Assembly: GCA_034509425.1 (NCBI GenBank)
Contig: JAVTVJ010000372.1
Coordinates: forward strand, 496,001 to 560,000
Length of the DNA stretch: 64,000 bases
From: Eopsaltria australis
Taxonomy: Eukaryota; Chordata; Aves; Passeriformes; Petroicidae
Direction of reading: 5' to 3'
The position numbers and the translations under genes were made by a program. The notes beneath the pieces are model-generated. The model was not told the origin of the DNA. It saw nothing but the letters and a program-made list of their open reading frames with translations, and did not search any database. Each line of letters begins with the position of its first letter. Within the stretch, counting starts at the first letter, position 1. Positions 1-12,870 of the stretch are shown in pieces.

Positions 1-3000
1 GTGCACCTATTTGTGTGTCAGCAGCATAAAAACACAGTTCACTCAGTTGTTTTGGTTTGCACATTGATCTGGTTGAACAAAACATTGTTCTTTGAAGTAT
101 GTGAAGTCAGGGAATCGACAGAGACTCAGTTTGTGGGAGTTCAGCTGTTGTAGTGGATCCCCTGGGACCAGACAGAATCTTGCGTTAACCAAAGATGACA
201 AGCAGCTACTACAGCCTGGAACCTGAAGCACCTACGAGAAGCAGTTGTTTACAGTGCATTATTCGTATACTTTGTATGAGGAATTAATTTAGCAATACTT
301 GTACTTGACTTGTGTATGCCTTTTATACAAATGTTAATCCATTATACTAAATCTTAATTGCATTAAGACCTAAACTGAGATTAGGTCTGGTCAGTGATGG
401 CCAGATCTACCGCAGAAGAATGCCTTACAATTTTCTTAAAAGAATTTTCTCTAGTATTATCAAAACCATATTGATTCAATTGCTACCTTCCTCCTAGAAG
501 CTGTTACTGTAAGGCTAAGATCTGAAAATTTGCTACTCAATTCATTGCTAAAACACACGGGCCTGGTTTCCGCAGCTGTATTGCCTAAGAGGAGCAGATC
601 CCACACAGTGAGAATCCAGCTTCTCAGAAGCTCGTGGTGTTCATTGTCACCCCAGGCAAAGAGTGTCAAAAGTGCTCGTGCTCCAAATGTGCCAATTTAC
701 CATGAAAACACAGTGTGGTTTTGCCTATTTTAGACTACTTAAAAATTCTTGGAAAACCTGTCACAAATATATTGACTGTGTGCTGTAGCACCTACTCACT
801 GTCATTCACATCTGTGCTTGATTCTCACCACACGAGTAACCCTGCTAGTGCAGTGACTTTGACTCATGTGCAAGTGTTTTGCTAGATCGATACCTTTTAT
901 TAAAAGTACACAACTCCAATAACAAAAATAAAGAACTTTATGGTAAAATGTAACTTGATTCTTTGTTTTGGTAACTTGTTTAGTCCTAGTTCACCTACTT
1001 TATTACTTCATGCATACAAAATCTACAAAAATACTTTCCAAACCCCAAATTTCACATGCAATGCAGACATCTGCCAAGTGCACAGAAAATCCGTGGGTGG
1101 TAGGCACCTGACTCGCTTAAGCATTTTTATCCAGAGCCCCTCCAAAATAATCAATCAGTTTCCCCTTGCTGCCTCCGGCTCTGTGTTTGCTGCTCTGAAT
1201 GAGCTATAGAGTGCATGGATCAGTGAGGTTTGTCCCTTCAGGAAGCTGGATGAGTGCTTGCCCAGTGTTTATGGTGAAGAATTTGGAGTTGGACTCCAAG
1301 CTAAACACCAGATTCTTGACTCACGGAGACAGATTGCATACATGAGCCACAGCAGATAATCTCTTCTGTGCAGCTGAGGTCATTTATGTATTTATTTTAC
1401 AGAAAATGGGTTTATATGTGCATCTACCCCCCATCCCTTTCTTTGGTCTAGCTAATTGCCAGCAAAGACTTTAAACAAGATGTTCGATGTTATCGTTTTA
1501 AAGTCACTCAAACTATTACTGGGTTTGGATAAACTCACTAGACCCAAGAGACTTGTTTTATTCTGTGTCACAGGTCATGCTCAGACTCACAACTACAATA
1601 AGTTTCTGAGGCTCTTCACTTGCAGGCAAATGTTCTCTTTCCTGGCACATTTACAAAATAAGAATCCAGAGAGCGTTTGTGAGTGACCAGGAACTATTAA
1701 AACAGCATATATTTCTGGAACAGCTGATGGGGGCTGAGCACAAGCAGCAGATCCAGCAGTAACAGCACAAGCAGCTGCCAGGAGCGATCGCTGCTCTCAG
1801 TAGCAGCACGCAGGAGTTATGGAACAGCCTAACATTCGTGCTCAGATGGGACAGGCAGGCAGGGATTTAATTAAAAACTCTTTCAGAGTGCTTGAGCTGA
1901 CAGTCAACAGCCTCGGTTTTGCCTGTTGCAGGAATGTGCTTGCAGGAGAATGGTTGTGTTGCGGAAAGTTTGCAGCAGCTCATAAAATACAGGGTGTTTT
2001 TTAAAACATCTGACTGACTGTACCTGAGCGCGGGGTTTGCCAGTCAGACACTCAAAGATCTTTTGCCATCCTGTCTGAAGCAATTCACATTGAAGGAGGA
2101 AATGGGAGGGGGCCTCCTGCTCTCCCCCTTTGTGAACATCTTCAACAAAGCCCCCCTGCCAAAGTCTCTGGAATACCATGCTTCATACATTGAGAGGAAT
2201 CCATGACATGACATAACTTAGAATTAGGAAAAACAGGCTTTCCCAATGCCAGTGCTCATCTACTCCTCTTCCCTAATGGGCACCCTTAAAATCTGATAAG
2301 GATTCAGATGTTCCAATCCAACTTGTTGGGCATAGGAATACCATTTGAGGAACATAAATATTTTGAAGTGCTCTCTTCATGCAGGGGATACTGCAACTCA
2401 TCGGTGCTTAGAGGAAAGAACTTGTATTTTCACCCACAAAATAAACCCACAGGATTTTAAATATCCAGAGTGATCCAGCCCCAATTCAGATCATGTCCTG
2501 TTTTACCAGTGCCTTGCATTTTCTTCTATTCTATTCATGTGTGACCTTGGACATCTCCTTTGTCCTCGCTGTGAATTTGATTTCTCCTCAGTTATAAACT
2601 GGCTAGTTTAAGTTGTCAATCACATGAGCAGTCTGCAGTGCTGTGGAGTAAAAGCCCGTGCCCACTGAACACAAACCCCACCACTCCCACTGGTTTCAGT
2701 GAAGACGTGGTGGGATGCCTGTGAATAACCGTTTGCTCTCACCCTTCAATGTTCTATTGAAAATACCTTGTTACCATAGCACATTCCTGTAGAACTGCTC
2801 ACAGAGTGGGCCAGGGGCAAGAGGGCAGATCCTGCCTCCTGTATGTGCCTAGCCAGGGAACCTCTACCAACATCTCCCCTCAGCCAGTGTGACCATAAAA
2901 TGAGCATGTGGGGATGCAGGACACTGACCAAAAGGTGGGTCCTGCTTGTTGTGTCGCTCCATGTGCCCTGGGAATAGAAATGACCACGCCTCACTCCAGT

Positions 3001-3239
3001 TCAGTTCTCCACATATCTTCTGGGTCTTGAAAGCTGAATTTCTTCTGTTATGTCTAAAACTTGTACCTGATGCCTTGAGGACTTCATCCTTGCCTCCAAA
3101 CGTGCATTACTCCATACCTGTGTGTTCACAGTACTGTGTGCTTAGGGATGTAAAAAAGAGTCATAATCCTTACTACCCTCACTCTCTGTCTCCAAGGCAC
3201 TGGAGTAATGTCCACTGCAGGAGCACCTCGCTCTCCATC
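1..3239. other. Unassigned left flank, no gene recognised
   Basis: No convincing exon was found on either strand; the reading frames are short and lack recognisable domains. The first kilobase is A/T-rich and resembles a 3' untranslated region. It has a plus-strand AATAAA at 927-932 followed by a T/G-rich stretch. In human the gene beyond GDF7 is LDAH, transcribed towards GDF7, so the end of LDAH would be expected near here on the plus strand. I could not see its coding end, so this is expectation from gene order only. A cluster of CAG/GCA words lies at about 1735-1810. Confidence 0.4.
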
Positions 3240-3510
3240 CATTCTGTCCTGAACACTTCCAGGGATGGGGCATCCGCAGCTCCACTGGGCAGCCTGTGCC
3301 AGTGCCTCACCACCCTGACAGGAAAGAATTTCCTCCTAATATCCAATCTAGCTCTCTCCTCTTTTAGTTTAAAACCATTCCCCCTTGTCCTGTCACTTTC
3401 TGCCTGTGTAAAAAGTCACTCTCCCTCTTTTTTATTAGCCCCCCTTTAAGCACTGAAGTCCACAATGAGGTCTCCATGGAGCCTTCTCTTGTCCAGGATG
3501 ATGGAGTCAA
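3240..3510 (-). repeat. CR1 LINE fragment (minus orientation)
   Basis: Read on the plus strand, this has the familiar reverse-complement CR1 body: 'cctgtgccagtgcctcaccaccct', then 'aaagaatttcctcctaatat', then 'gtttaaaaccattcccccttgtcctgtc', then 'aagccttctcttgtccagg' wording. The terminal ATTCTATGAT-type tail is absent, so the copy is 3'-truncated or diverged. Open frames crossing it on the plus strand are repeat-derived and not host genes. Confidence 0.85.
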
Positions 3511-3639
3511 TGGAGGGAATCCAGTTTGGCTGCCTGGAGCTGGGTAGCTGCTCATCATAGCAGGTGAACACTATCCAGAAACACAGGGAAGAAAAAGGAT
3601 GTACATTTTGATGATAAATCCATCACAAACACTCACTGT

Positions 3640-4200
3640 TCTGTGACTTTATTTACTGGAAAATACCTGTGGCTGCCCTGGAAGGCAGGTATTTCATCTT
3701 TGGTTTAACACCTTAGGTAGCCCAGAGAATAAAGGTGCTTTACAAAGGCTGCTCTTGACATCTGGTTTCAGGACACAGGCACAAGTCATCAAAAGAAAAT
3801 CTTGCAGAGGTCTATTTATCAATAAAATATTTAATAAACTTATCTGTACAAAATATTAAAAAGGTTACTGAAGAGTATACAAGAATATTTATTTAACAAA
3901 TATATACTGCTATATAATATATTCAAGAAAATACAGATTGCTGTTTACAGTTCATTTACAATCCCATATGTACAATCTATTTAAACTTTAGATACATACA
4001 AACAATGCATTTACACCATCACGTACAGAGCTATCTTCTTTAGAGATATTTCCCACACCCAGACCTGAAAAAGCTGAACAAATACATGGATAGTTCAGAG
4101 GCACACACAGGGATACGAGTATTGCTTCAAAAGTCGTAACTACTAGAAATACAGCCATTGGAAGCTTTTTCATTTTTTGATATTTTCCTTTCTAATCAAA
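3640..4200. promoter_or_regulatory. A/T-rich block with poly(A) signals on both strands
   Basis: Minus-strand AATAAA signals lie at 3648-3653 and 3888-3893, and plus-strand AATAAA at 3821-3826 and 3833-3838. The surrounding sequence on the minus strand is rich in TGTAAAT, TTTGTAC and ATATAT words, as is typical of the end of a vertebrate 3' UTR. It could be the distal end of a long GDF7 transcript (stop codon about 8 kb away), the end of a convergent plus-strand gene, or both. No transcript evidence is available. Confidence 0.4.
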
Positions 4201-7200
4201 GAAAAGAACATATAAATAAAACCACGACTGACCAGCAGAGAGGCTCATTTTGTCAAAGGATCTCCAGAAAGTGTTAACTTGACTCCAGAGACAGAGCACA
4301 CAGGGATGGGATACAAAGGGACTGAGGAAACCGGATCAACATTGCTCCCTGCTTCACCTGAGACAGGGAGCACCAGGAGCAGAGCAGCTCTGTCTGCACA
4401 GACAAGGGTCCATTTCCTATGAGCAGCATTTCCACCAGCTTTTCCTGTGGGAGCTGTAGAGCAAGACAGACCTGGTGACCCCAGCTGGGCACAGCCCCTG
4501 ACTGCTCCTCAGGCTGTAAGAGCTCCATTTGCCAAGGCACTGCACAAACGTGGCTTCAGCGGAAGCGTGTGGGAGCTCTGGACGTTCAGCACCTCAGGAA
4601 CTCAGACATGTCTTTAAAAGGTTAATCAATCACAGCAGGTGGGATGAGTGTAAGCAGGATGATCACGACCCTCCCGGGGCAAGGAGAGGGTGAGCTGCTC
4701 CTACAAAATGCCCCATCTCAGCTGATCCTATGCACACCCTTAATTCTGGTACCTTCAAGGACTGAAGCCTGGCCCCTCCCTGTGTGACCATCCCTTTCCC
4801 TGGCCTGTGGATGCTATTTCACACTGCTGCTGCTGCTGCTAGCTGAGCTCCTGTGAGCCCTGTGGTGTTCAGCAGTTCCTGGCACACAGCTCTCTGGGGT
4901 GACCAGCTTTGGAGCAAAGCAGCCCTAAATTTTTCCTCCTGTTTGTTCCCTAGTGTTCTCCTCCCCTCTCTTCACCAAGGCAGGATGGAGGAAATGAATG
5001 AAACACCACAGGGAACACTACCATCTCCCCAAAAACTGGGACCAAGGCCAATGCCACAGCTCCCAGGGAGGCTGGGCCTGGGTCCCCTTCCACTGATGAT
5101 GGAGACCAGGGTGGCATCAGCACAGGTTGACATAGTGGCAAAGAGAAGGGGAGAGGAGACCCAAGCACTCCCACCTTCCATCAGAAAAGCACTTGAGTGT
5201 GTGACCCATTGTGAGCAGGTCCCCTCCTCCTCCAGCTTCAACTCTGTCAGATCTGTCCCCTCCATCCCCTGCCCAAAGGCACAGACTGCACCATGTCCTC
5301 CTGCTGCTGAGGCTCAGCCTTCCCTTCCTCACCCTCCTTCCCCCACCAAACACCACAGCAAGTCTCTGAACTCCCCATCCTGAAAACCCAAAGAATAAGC
5401 ACAAGTATCAAAGCAGGAAAATGAGCTCACAGAACGTATGACTGAACTATTAAGGGGTGATGACAGAAAAATGGAGAGCAAAACCTGCTGAAAAGCCATT
5501 GAGAATGTGGAGTTCTGGTTTCATCCATGGAATGGATGGGAATAGGTCAAGTTTTGGTTTAAGATTTTTCAATACCAGTTCCACGCAAATGCTCTGCTGC
5601 CCAAGCTTCCTACCCTAGTCCATCCATTCAGCAAGAGTCAAACATGGTGCATCCATCAGCCTGCCAGTGCTCCTTCCCACCACCACCTATACCAGGCTCC
5701 TCTCCAGCATGGAAAATCCAGGGATTGTTTGGGTACTGCAGCCAGTAAAAGGGAAAAGCAGCCATAGGACTATTTGTGTCTTGAAGCGCAAAGATGCAAA
5801 ATATCATTTAAGATGTAGGGTGGGCTCCTTGGTCAGTGGGTTACACCAGCATGAATTCCAAATTTTTGTCATTTTCTGAAGGCCCAGATCACTGGCTGAT
5901 AGGACATAAGTGATCTTCAGAGACATCTTTGCACCTCTGTGTACCTCACAATATGTTGTACTAGGAACAAAGAGCTTTGAAGGACTGAACACAGCTGGTT
6001 TTACCTTGGAAGACATAAACCAGCTTATGACAAAATTGAAGGTGTCACACACACCAGCCTGGTGGAACATCTCACTCTTTTACCAGCCATTAATTCAAAG
6101 ATAGGAAAGACAGAAAAACTCTCCCTCTCCCACACAAAGTCACAGGCTCCTGACCATCAGCAACACCCCACCCATAGAACAGGTACTCCCCAACTCCTTT
6201 CCTCATTGTGTTTTCATGGAGGACACACTCCCACAGTGGGGATGCTCCTACACTCTGCTCCTGCCACTCTGCATCTCCATTCTGACCCCACATAAAGGGA
6301 TCCCTGATGCCACTGAGACACACGTGACCTGCTGGTCATGAGGACTTAGAAAGAGAGTCACACTGCTCTCAAAGACCTTGCTTTTTTCCACACAGGTTTT
6401 CCCATCCACTCACCTCCCCAGAGCATGACGTGAAGAGAGAAAAACTCACCCCACAACTCCAGCTGCACCCAGGACAGGGGACACAGCGAGTGATTTGATG
6501 GAGCTGCCCAGCCAGGGTCCATGTGATAGCCCTTTGTTCTGACCACCTTTCAAAGACAGTGGCACAACAGTCCCATTTCAGGTAACAGCCTCTGTGCCAT
6601 ACCCAGGCTCTCGTTGCCCCACAGAGGTTTTTTCTCCCTGGCACATGGCCCTGCTGCCCCAACACAGACAAAAGAGAAGGCACTTGGATTTCAGAATTCA
6701 CTCCCTGCTCAGCAGGAAACCATGACATTTCCCATGGTACAAGCTGGGCTGTTATTTATGATGCATCTGCCGCATTAACATGTGTCCTGTGGGTTTTGAT
6801 GTAACTATAAATGCAGCTATTGATACAATACAACAAGCAGAAGCTCATGGCAAAACTCCTGTTCAGGCTGGAGAACAAAGCCATGGCATCCCCTGAGCAT
6901 CCAAGGTGCTCTGCTCCATTTGCCCAGCTGTAGCTCTTGGGACCTGCATTCCCAGGGGGTCTCAAGTGATGCCCCAGCCTCTCTTGTCCCTTCCCTGCCA
7001 ACAACGGGGTGTGCATGTGTCTGCTGTTCCGTGGGGGCCAGCACAGGTGACTCTCCCTAAACACCACTTTCCTGTGTGTGGGATAAGTTCTTGAAACTGT
7101 AAAAGGAGCTGTTTGTTTGCAAGGGGAGTGCGATGGATAAATCCCTGCAGTGCTACCCAGTGAGAGCTGTGCAGTCAAGGACTGAGTGAAAACCCACGGG

Positions 7201-8430
7201 TGTAAACACACACAGGAGTCACTGGCACTCAAACTTGAGCAGAAGGCTGAAGGCTTGGGGTTTGTTTTCAATCAGAATTGGTGCCTTTGCAGCCTTTTCC
7301 TTACGGGTATGCCAACCATCAGCCAAAAGGCAAAGAGGATGTGGCTCCATCTGCCAGTGCTGATCACAAGTGAGGCCACTGGGATCAATGCAGCCATGCC
7401 AGGATGAAGCTACATCAAGCCCTTTCCCATATAAATCCTTCTCCCTGCCAGAGGATACTGACTTCCCTCCTATCATTGCATTTGAAGTATGATGTAAAAA
7501 AAAAAGGGAGGGGGAGGGGGGACATGGCTGGACAAGCCCTTCATTTTAGGAGAATTAAAAAGCAATTATTCCTTTAAAAAAAACAATCTGTGATTCTTGG
7601 GAAGTATTTCTAGGTCAGAAGCACCCCTGGTGACCAGGGTTAAACAGGGCATAAAGCCATTTTGCTTCTGACTCTTCCTGAAGGCAGTGGCTTGAGCACA
7701 AGCTCAAAGAGCCCCCAGACAAGGCACACACACCCAGCAGTCCCTGTCCCAACCAGGCAGGCTTCCCCAAATCCCAGCCCCAGTGCTTCCAAGTCAAATC
7801 AGATCCCTCTGCAAGTTTCCCTACTCCTGTGCAATTACATTCCCATGTCAGAGAGGAGGGAGCCAGTTAAGCATGGATACACAGTCCTTTTCAAATGCTT
7901 AATATTTCTAGTTCCACTGTAATTATATCCTGCAGATAAAAATGGTGCTCAAGGTCAAACAAATCCTCCAGGAGAATATGCACTGCATGGAAACTTTGGG
8001 GTTTTTTTAACTGGAAAGGTTTTATAAATACTGCAGATTGAGAACCTATAATTATCCATTAAAATCACTCTGAGACTGCTGAATTAATATTTGTCCATGT
8101 TCAACCTCTAGTCTCATATTTATAAAGTTTACATGTGCCCAAAAAGCAGCTCAGGCAAGAGGCAACTGATCAGAAGTACATTTTTTCTGGGTCTTTCCTT
8201 TGGCATTAGAAGGTGATGTTCTGCAGAGGAGTAGCCCCAGGGATGGGGGCTGGGCTGGGCTACCACCATCCTGCAGCCAGTGCCCCCCAACCTTCCTCCA
8301 AGGGCAGGATTCACTGCTCCATGCCCACTACAGACACATCCCTGTGTTACCCCAGCAGTGCAGGGCTGCAACAACTCAGCGGAGAGAACCTCCCTGCCTG
8401 GAAAAGGCTTTCACACCCACCACTTCCATT
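4201..8430. other. Non-coding region downstream of GDF7
   Basis: No supported gene was found. Moderately G/C-rich sequence gives several open frames of 100-176 codons on both strands, for example at 4853-5383 plus and 6756-7271 minus. They overlap one another, are proline/serine/cysteine-rich low-complexity translations and show no domain. A short CTG run lies near 4825-4840 and a poly(A)/G-rich stretch near 7495-7525. The region may belong to a long GDF7 3' UTR, but that is not shown. Confidence 0.4.
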
Positions 8431-8640
8431 TAGAATCATGTAATCATCAAGGTTGGAAAAGATCAAGTCCTACCATCAACCCCACACCACCACCATATTC
8501 ACCATTAAACTATCTCCTCAAGTGCCATATCCACACAGCTTTTGAACTTCCAGGGATAGTGACTCCCTGGGCATCCTGTTCCAAAGCTTTACAACTCTGC
8601 GACTTTTCTTCCCTGAATACTTAATCTAGACCTCTACACA
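8431..8640 (-). repeat. CR1 LINE 3' fragment (minus orientation)
   Basis: It begins with a degraded 'tagaatcatgtaatcat' tail, followed by 'caaggttggaaaagatc', 'caagtcctaccatcaacccc' and 'cttccagggatagtgactcc'. This is the usual order of the reverse-complemented avian CR1 3' end. The copy is short and diverged. Confidence 0.85.
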
Positions 8641-11600
8641 TTTGCAATGGCTCTGATGGTTGTTGCCCAAGACTAATTCCACTGTTTGTTGCAATCTCCA
8701 AATCTGCCTGGGGATGGAGAGGCAGCCCTTGCAGTCATCATGCAGGGATTCATACAGGGGGCAGTGGTGGCTTTTGCTCCAGAAGTCCTCTGGGAGCAAC
8801 GAGCAGTGTGACAGCCAAGCCCTGCAGCTGATACACTCGCTCCAGGGGAGCAGCACAGTTACCCAAAGCCCCCAGCTCCCCTCTTCTCCAGCCTTGCCCT
8901 GCTCATACACATCCCCCTGGAGCAGCCCTGGGCAGGGACCTGCCCCCCTGACTCCTTAGAGAAGCAGAAAGAGGATCCAACTCCATCCTTTGCCCTCCCG
9001 TTGTCCTCCAGAGGTTGTTTGCCCAGGAAAGGAGCAGGTGGCACCCGGCACAGGTCCCAGCAGCACTGGGCTCCTCGCAGGGGTGAAGTCTGCTCCACCT
9101 CCAAAACTCCTGTTCAGGGGAACCTGCAGCTGGGAGAGCCAGGCGGGTTCCCACATGGGTGAAACCATGGACAGCATCGCTGCCAGCAGTGGCCTCTGTG
9201 CTCCCCCCACATCCTCCCCTCTCGTTTATCACAGTGATCCAGGCCACAGAACCGCAGCAACTGAGCCACTGCTTTTGTCCCCAGCACAGCAAAGCCATCG
9301 TGGTGTTCAGGACAAAAGCCCCAGCAGTGGGCACTGCCCCAGGATCCAGGCTGGGGTGAAGCATTGCAAGACCCAACCTGTCACCCTACTCTCCATCAGC
9401 CACCTCCTGCTCTGAGGAGGGTCACATCTGTCTGTTCCCTGCAACTCTGGCTGAAAAAAAACCCACAAAAACTGGGAGTCACTGGCATTAACACCCCTTG
9501 GACACAATACCACAGGAGCAGGTCTCAGGACACTTTGTTGGTGGAGACTTACAAGAGCCACTAGCCAGCAGGGGCTGCCAGGAGCTATATATATCTTGCC
9601 TGGATTTGAACTGCCCATGAACCTTCACCACAAATATTTGGAGGAAGGGGAGGGGGTAAAAGAAACAAAAACATTTTAAAAAATTGTCTCAGCAGTGAGA
9701 AAAACTATCAAACAACCAAAGGCAATTGAAAAATTAGGCACTTCCAAAGCTTGGTAACTTTATAACTGACGTGGAATCCAGCAGCTGGAGCACTGCTGTG
9801 CCAATCTCCTTCCCCAACCAGCTGTGCTAAAGCCAAAGGGCAGAGGAAATCCACAAACCTCATGCTGACCCCTCCTCACCCACTCAGGAACCTCAGCCTC
9901 CCCAGGTGCTGACAGGGAGAAAACCCATGGCATGGGCCTGATCCTTCCTCCCCCACCCCGACCTTCATCTCTGAGCATCCCCCTGGAGATGGGTACATCA
10001 TTAGCATATATTTACATTCCTGCTGAGGTAGGGAGATGGGTTTTCCTCTTGCATACACGGATGTAAAGCCAGAGGAGCTCTGCAGGTGTCAAGGTACATG
10101 AGACTTATGGGCATCACATTTGCTCCCCTGAGCTGCCCCCAGCCACAGCCTGAGGATGCAGAGCAGGCTCCGTGGGTGAGGATGGAGGGGGCCTGGGAGA
10201 GTTGTCCCAGTGGAGCTTTCACTGTTTCCAATGGGCACGGTTTACTTGACGCACCTGGGGGGAAGAGGCTTTTGAACCTCACCCAGGCTTTTCTGACCTC
10301 TGAAATCATTTGGATCTCAGTAGAGCTCTTTGAGGTGACCCCCTCAGCAGGCTCAGCCCCCCCAGCAGAACACCCCTGCCATGGAGGACAACTGGATTCA
10401 TGTAGGAAAAATCCCATGTTTTCCAGCAGAGATTTATCTCCTCCAAAAGCAAACTACCATCACTGAGAAGCACTGGTGCTTACACACCAACACCCTGCCC
10501 ACAAGAAAAAAGCAAACCATAAAACATAAAATCTGTGCAAATACATCTCTGGTCTAAGCCAACCCAGCCACGAAGCCAAAGTTTGGTAGCAAAAGCCACT
10601 GAGATGCAGCAGAAATGCTTCCCAGCATCCAAAGCACACCCTGGCATGGATGAAGGGCTTCTCTGGTTTAAAGGTGTAATTTATACTCAGCTCCTGAGTT
10701 ACTGCAGCCCTTTCAGCACATGTCAAAGCACCCCACTTCATACAGCAGTCCCTGAGGGTAGCACTCAGCCCTCTGCATGGGAAAGGTCTGTTCCTGGAGG
10801 ATCCAGCTCCCTTAATGGAGCAGGGAGCGGCCGGCACTCCAGGGAGAGACACGGCTCCCTGGGAAATCAGTGCCCAAGAAAGATAGGGCGGAGCTTAGTG
10901 CTTTTATAGAGGTTATTTGGAAAGAGAAGAACCCGAATGAAATGGCTCTTCCCTAGGGAACTTGAGACCTTTGTTTGTCTTCAGACATGCTCAGGATGGC
11001 TGTGTGACTTGTGGGCCTGATGCCGGGCTCCCAGTATGCCTTGGAAATTGAGTTTTGTGCAGGAAAGGGACTCACCAACCAGTACCTCCTGCAGGACACA
11101 GACAACAGGGCCAGCGCTTCCGAAACTGTGGAGTGGAGGCACCTCCAGCTAACACCTCCAAGGGCCACTCCCAGCTTTTTAAGACCACAAGCTCTGCTTC
11201 AGACCTGACTCTTTCAGCCTCCGGTTCTCCTTCTTGCCTGTCTCCACCAGCAGACTCACAAACTTCTCCCCGCTGCAAACAGCCCTGGATCAAGTGATTA
11301 CAACCCACACCAGCCACAGGTTCTCCACTCCCTGCCTTCCCCCAGGGATCCCTTATTTTTCCACCAGGAAACTCAGGGCAGCAATTTAAAGACTGCCAGA
11401 AAAACTCCTTTGACTCAAAGAAAAGAGCATTCCTACCTCACCTCCATCCCACTGCCACAGCCAGAGGGTGATGCTGACCCAATCCCTCTGCCACAGACAC
11501 CACTCCACCTCTCCCCCACCCCAGGTCATCATTCCCACCAAGACAATTTTGGCTGGACATTTTCCAAACCTTTGGGAAAGAAATTGTCGGCTCCACTTTG

Positions 11601-11833
11601 GCAAACCAAGTGTATCAGGCAGAGCTCAGAGGCTGAGGAGACATTCCCTTGGGGCTCTGCCAGGCTGTGTGTCCCCCCTTTCCAGGGGGGAGCAGACAAG
11701 GCACAGAAATGGTGGCAGCCTCACAGTCTCAGAGGAGCATCCCCCATCCCTCTTGTGGTGATGGCCAGGGTGGCCCGGGGAAGACAGGGGACACCTGCTC
11801 TGAGCTTGGCTTTTGGAAAGGCACACACCAAAA
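8641..11833. other. Non-coding region immediately downstream of GDF7
   Basis: No supported gene was found. Overlapping open frames on both strands between 8860 and 9620 follow from C/G-rich composition and have no family resemblance. Part of this interval is likely GDF7 3' UTR, since it directly follows the stop codon in the transcribed direction. I saw no canonical minus-strand AATAAA between the stop codon and the 3.6-4.2 kb block on reading through. Confidence 0.35.
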
Positions 11834-11896
11834 TGTGTATGTGTGTATATATATATTTTATATATATATATTTATATTTATATTTATATATATAAA
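11834..11896. repeat. (TA)n / TATTTA low-complexity tract
   Basis: Alternating TA and TTTATA words run for about 60 bp, preceded by a short TGTG run. On the minus strand the tract begins about 55 nt after the GDF7 stop codon, so it would lie at the start of the 3' UTR as an A/U-rich element with strong self-pairing potential. Confidence 0.9.
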
Positions 11897-11950
11897 ATGG
11901 GCAGGGCTGCTGAGCAAGGCCACGAGGGATAGGGAGAGCTGCAGAAATTG

Positions 11951-12870
11951 CTACCTGCAGCCACACGTCTCCACGACCATGTCCTCATACTGTTTGTAAA
12001 CCACATTGTTCCCAGAGTCTATGTAGAGGATGCTGATGGGGCTGAGCTTGGAGGGCACGCAGCAGCTCGGAGGGGTGGACTCCGGGTCCATGGAGTTCAT
12101 CAGGGTCTGGATAATGGCATGGTTGGTGGGCTCCAGGTGGGAGCGCAGGGGGAAGTCGCAGACCCCCTCGCAGTGATAGGCCTCATAATCCAGGGGGGCG
12201 ATTATCCAGTCATCCCAGCCCAGCTCCTTGAAGTTCACGTGCAGGGGCTTCCTGCTGCAGCGAGTCTTCGCCTTCTTCCCGTGGCCTCTGCCCCCAGACC
12301 GGGCGGCAATGGTGGTCCTCCTCTTCCTCCGCCTGGCATACGCCTCCTGGCCGGGATCGGGGGGCTCCAGGAAGGGGGGGCTGCCCAGGGCCTTGATCTT
12401 GTCCCGGATCTCCTTGAAGAGGTTCTCCTTCCTCTGGGTGCGGGAGAAGGCCACGAGCAGGGCTCGCTCATGGGGCTGTGGCTGGGGTTTGCCAAACCCC
12501 AGCTGCCGGGGGGGCAGGAGCTGCCCCGACTGATCCGACACGACCCTCAGCAGGAAGCACAGAAGCTTTCCCGAGAGCGAGCTCTCCCTCTGATCTCGCA
12601 AGGCCTCCCAGACATCAAACACCTCCCATCTGGAGGAGCCCGTGTCCAAAATGTCTGCAGCCCTGGAGTCCAGCAGCCGGGGCTCCTCGCCCTCCCTTGG
12701 GCAGGTGGCAAGGAGGAGGTGGTGGAAGGTGCCTTCCGGGGACAGGGCCAAGCTCCTGTTTTCAGGGAGGGAGCGCAGAATCCGCAGCTCTGCGCCTGTC
12801 ACCTCCTCTGCCTCAGGCAGGCTGGAGATGTCAAAGAGATATCGCTGCTCCAAGGCAGATGGGGAGGCAT
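11951..12870 (-). CDS. GDF7: GDF7 exon 2: prodomain and mature BMP-type ligand
   Basis: This exon encodes residues 110-415 of growth differentiation factor 7 (BMP12), a secreted TGF-beta superfamily ligand acting through BMP receptors and SMAD1/5/8. The acceptor is a pyrimidine tract ending in AG at 12871-12872 (minus strand). The exon completes a phase-1 codon (Asp110) and ends with TAG at 11951-11953. Visible features are the TGF-beta propeptide, an N-R-S glycosylation sequon at Asn147, and a basic furin-type site RRRKRR at residues 289-294. Cleavage there would release a mature chain of about 121 residues. All seven cystine-knot cysteines are present (314, 343, 347, 379, 380, 412, 414). 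The segment [18 protein letters not shown] and the ending ETCGCR are typical of the GDF5/6/7 group. GDF7 is preferred over GDF5 or GDF6 because HS1BP3 is the neighbour and the prodomain resembles GDF7. The opposite strand is also open throughout, a composition shadow. Confidence 0.96.

Noticed and set aside
2946..3449. 167-codon plus-strand frame
   Set aside because: Its second half is reverse-complement CR1 repeat, so it is not a host gene.
4853..5383. 176-codon proline/serine-rich plus-strand frame
   Set aside because: Low-complexity translation in C-rich DNA with competing frames on the minus strand; no domain, no splice context, no homolog recognised.
6369..7271. Minus-strand frames of 119 and 171 codons downstream of GDF7
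   Set aside because: No recognisable motif and several overlapping alternatives; likely chance frames in non-coding or 3' UTR sequence.
11951..12870. Identity as GDF5 or GDF6
   Set aside because: The mature domain alone would allow these, but the neighbouring HS1BP3 gene and the prodomain wording point to GDF7.
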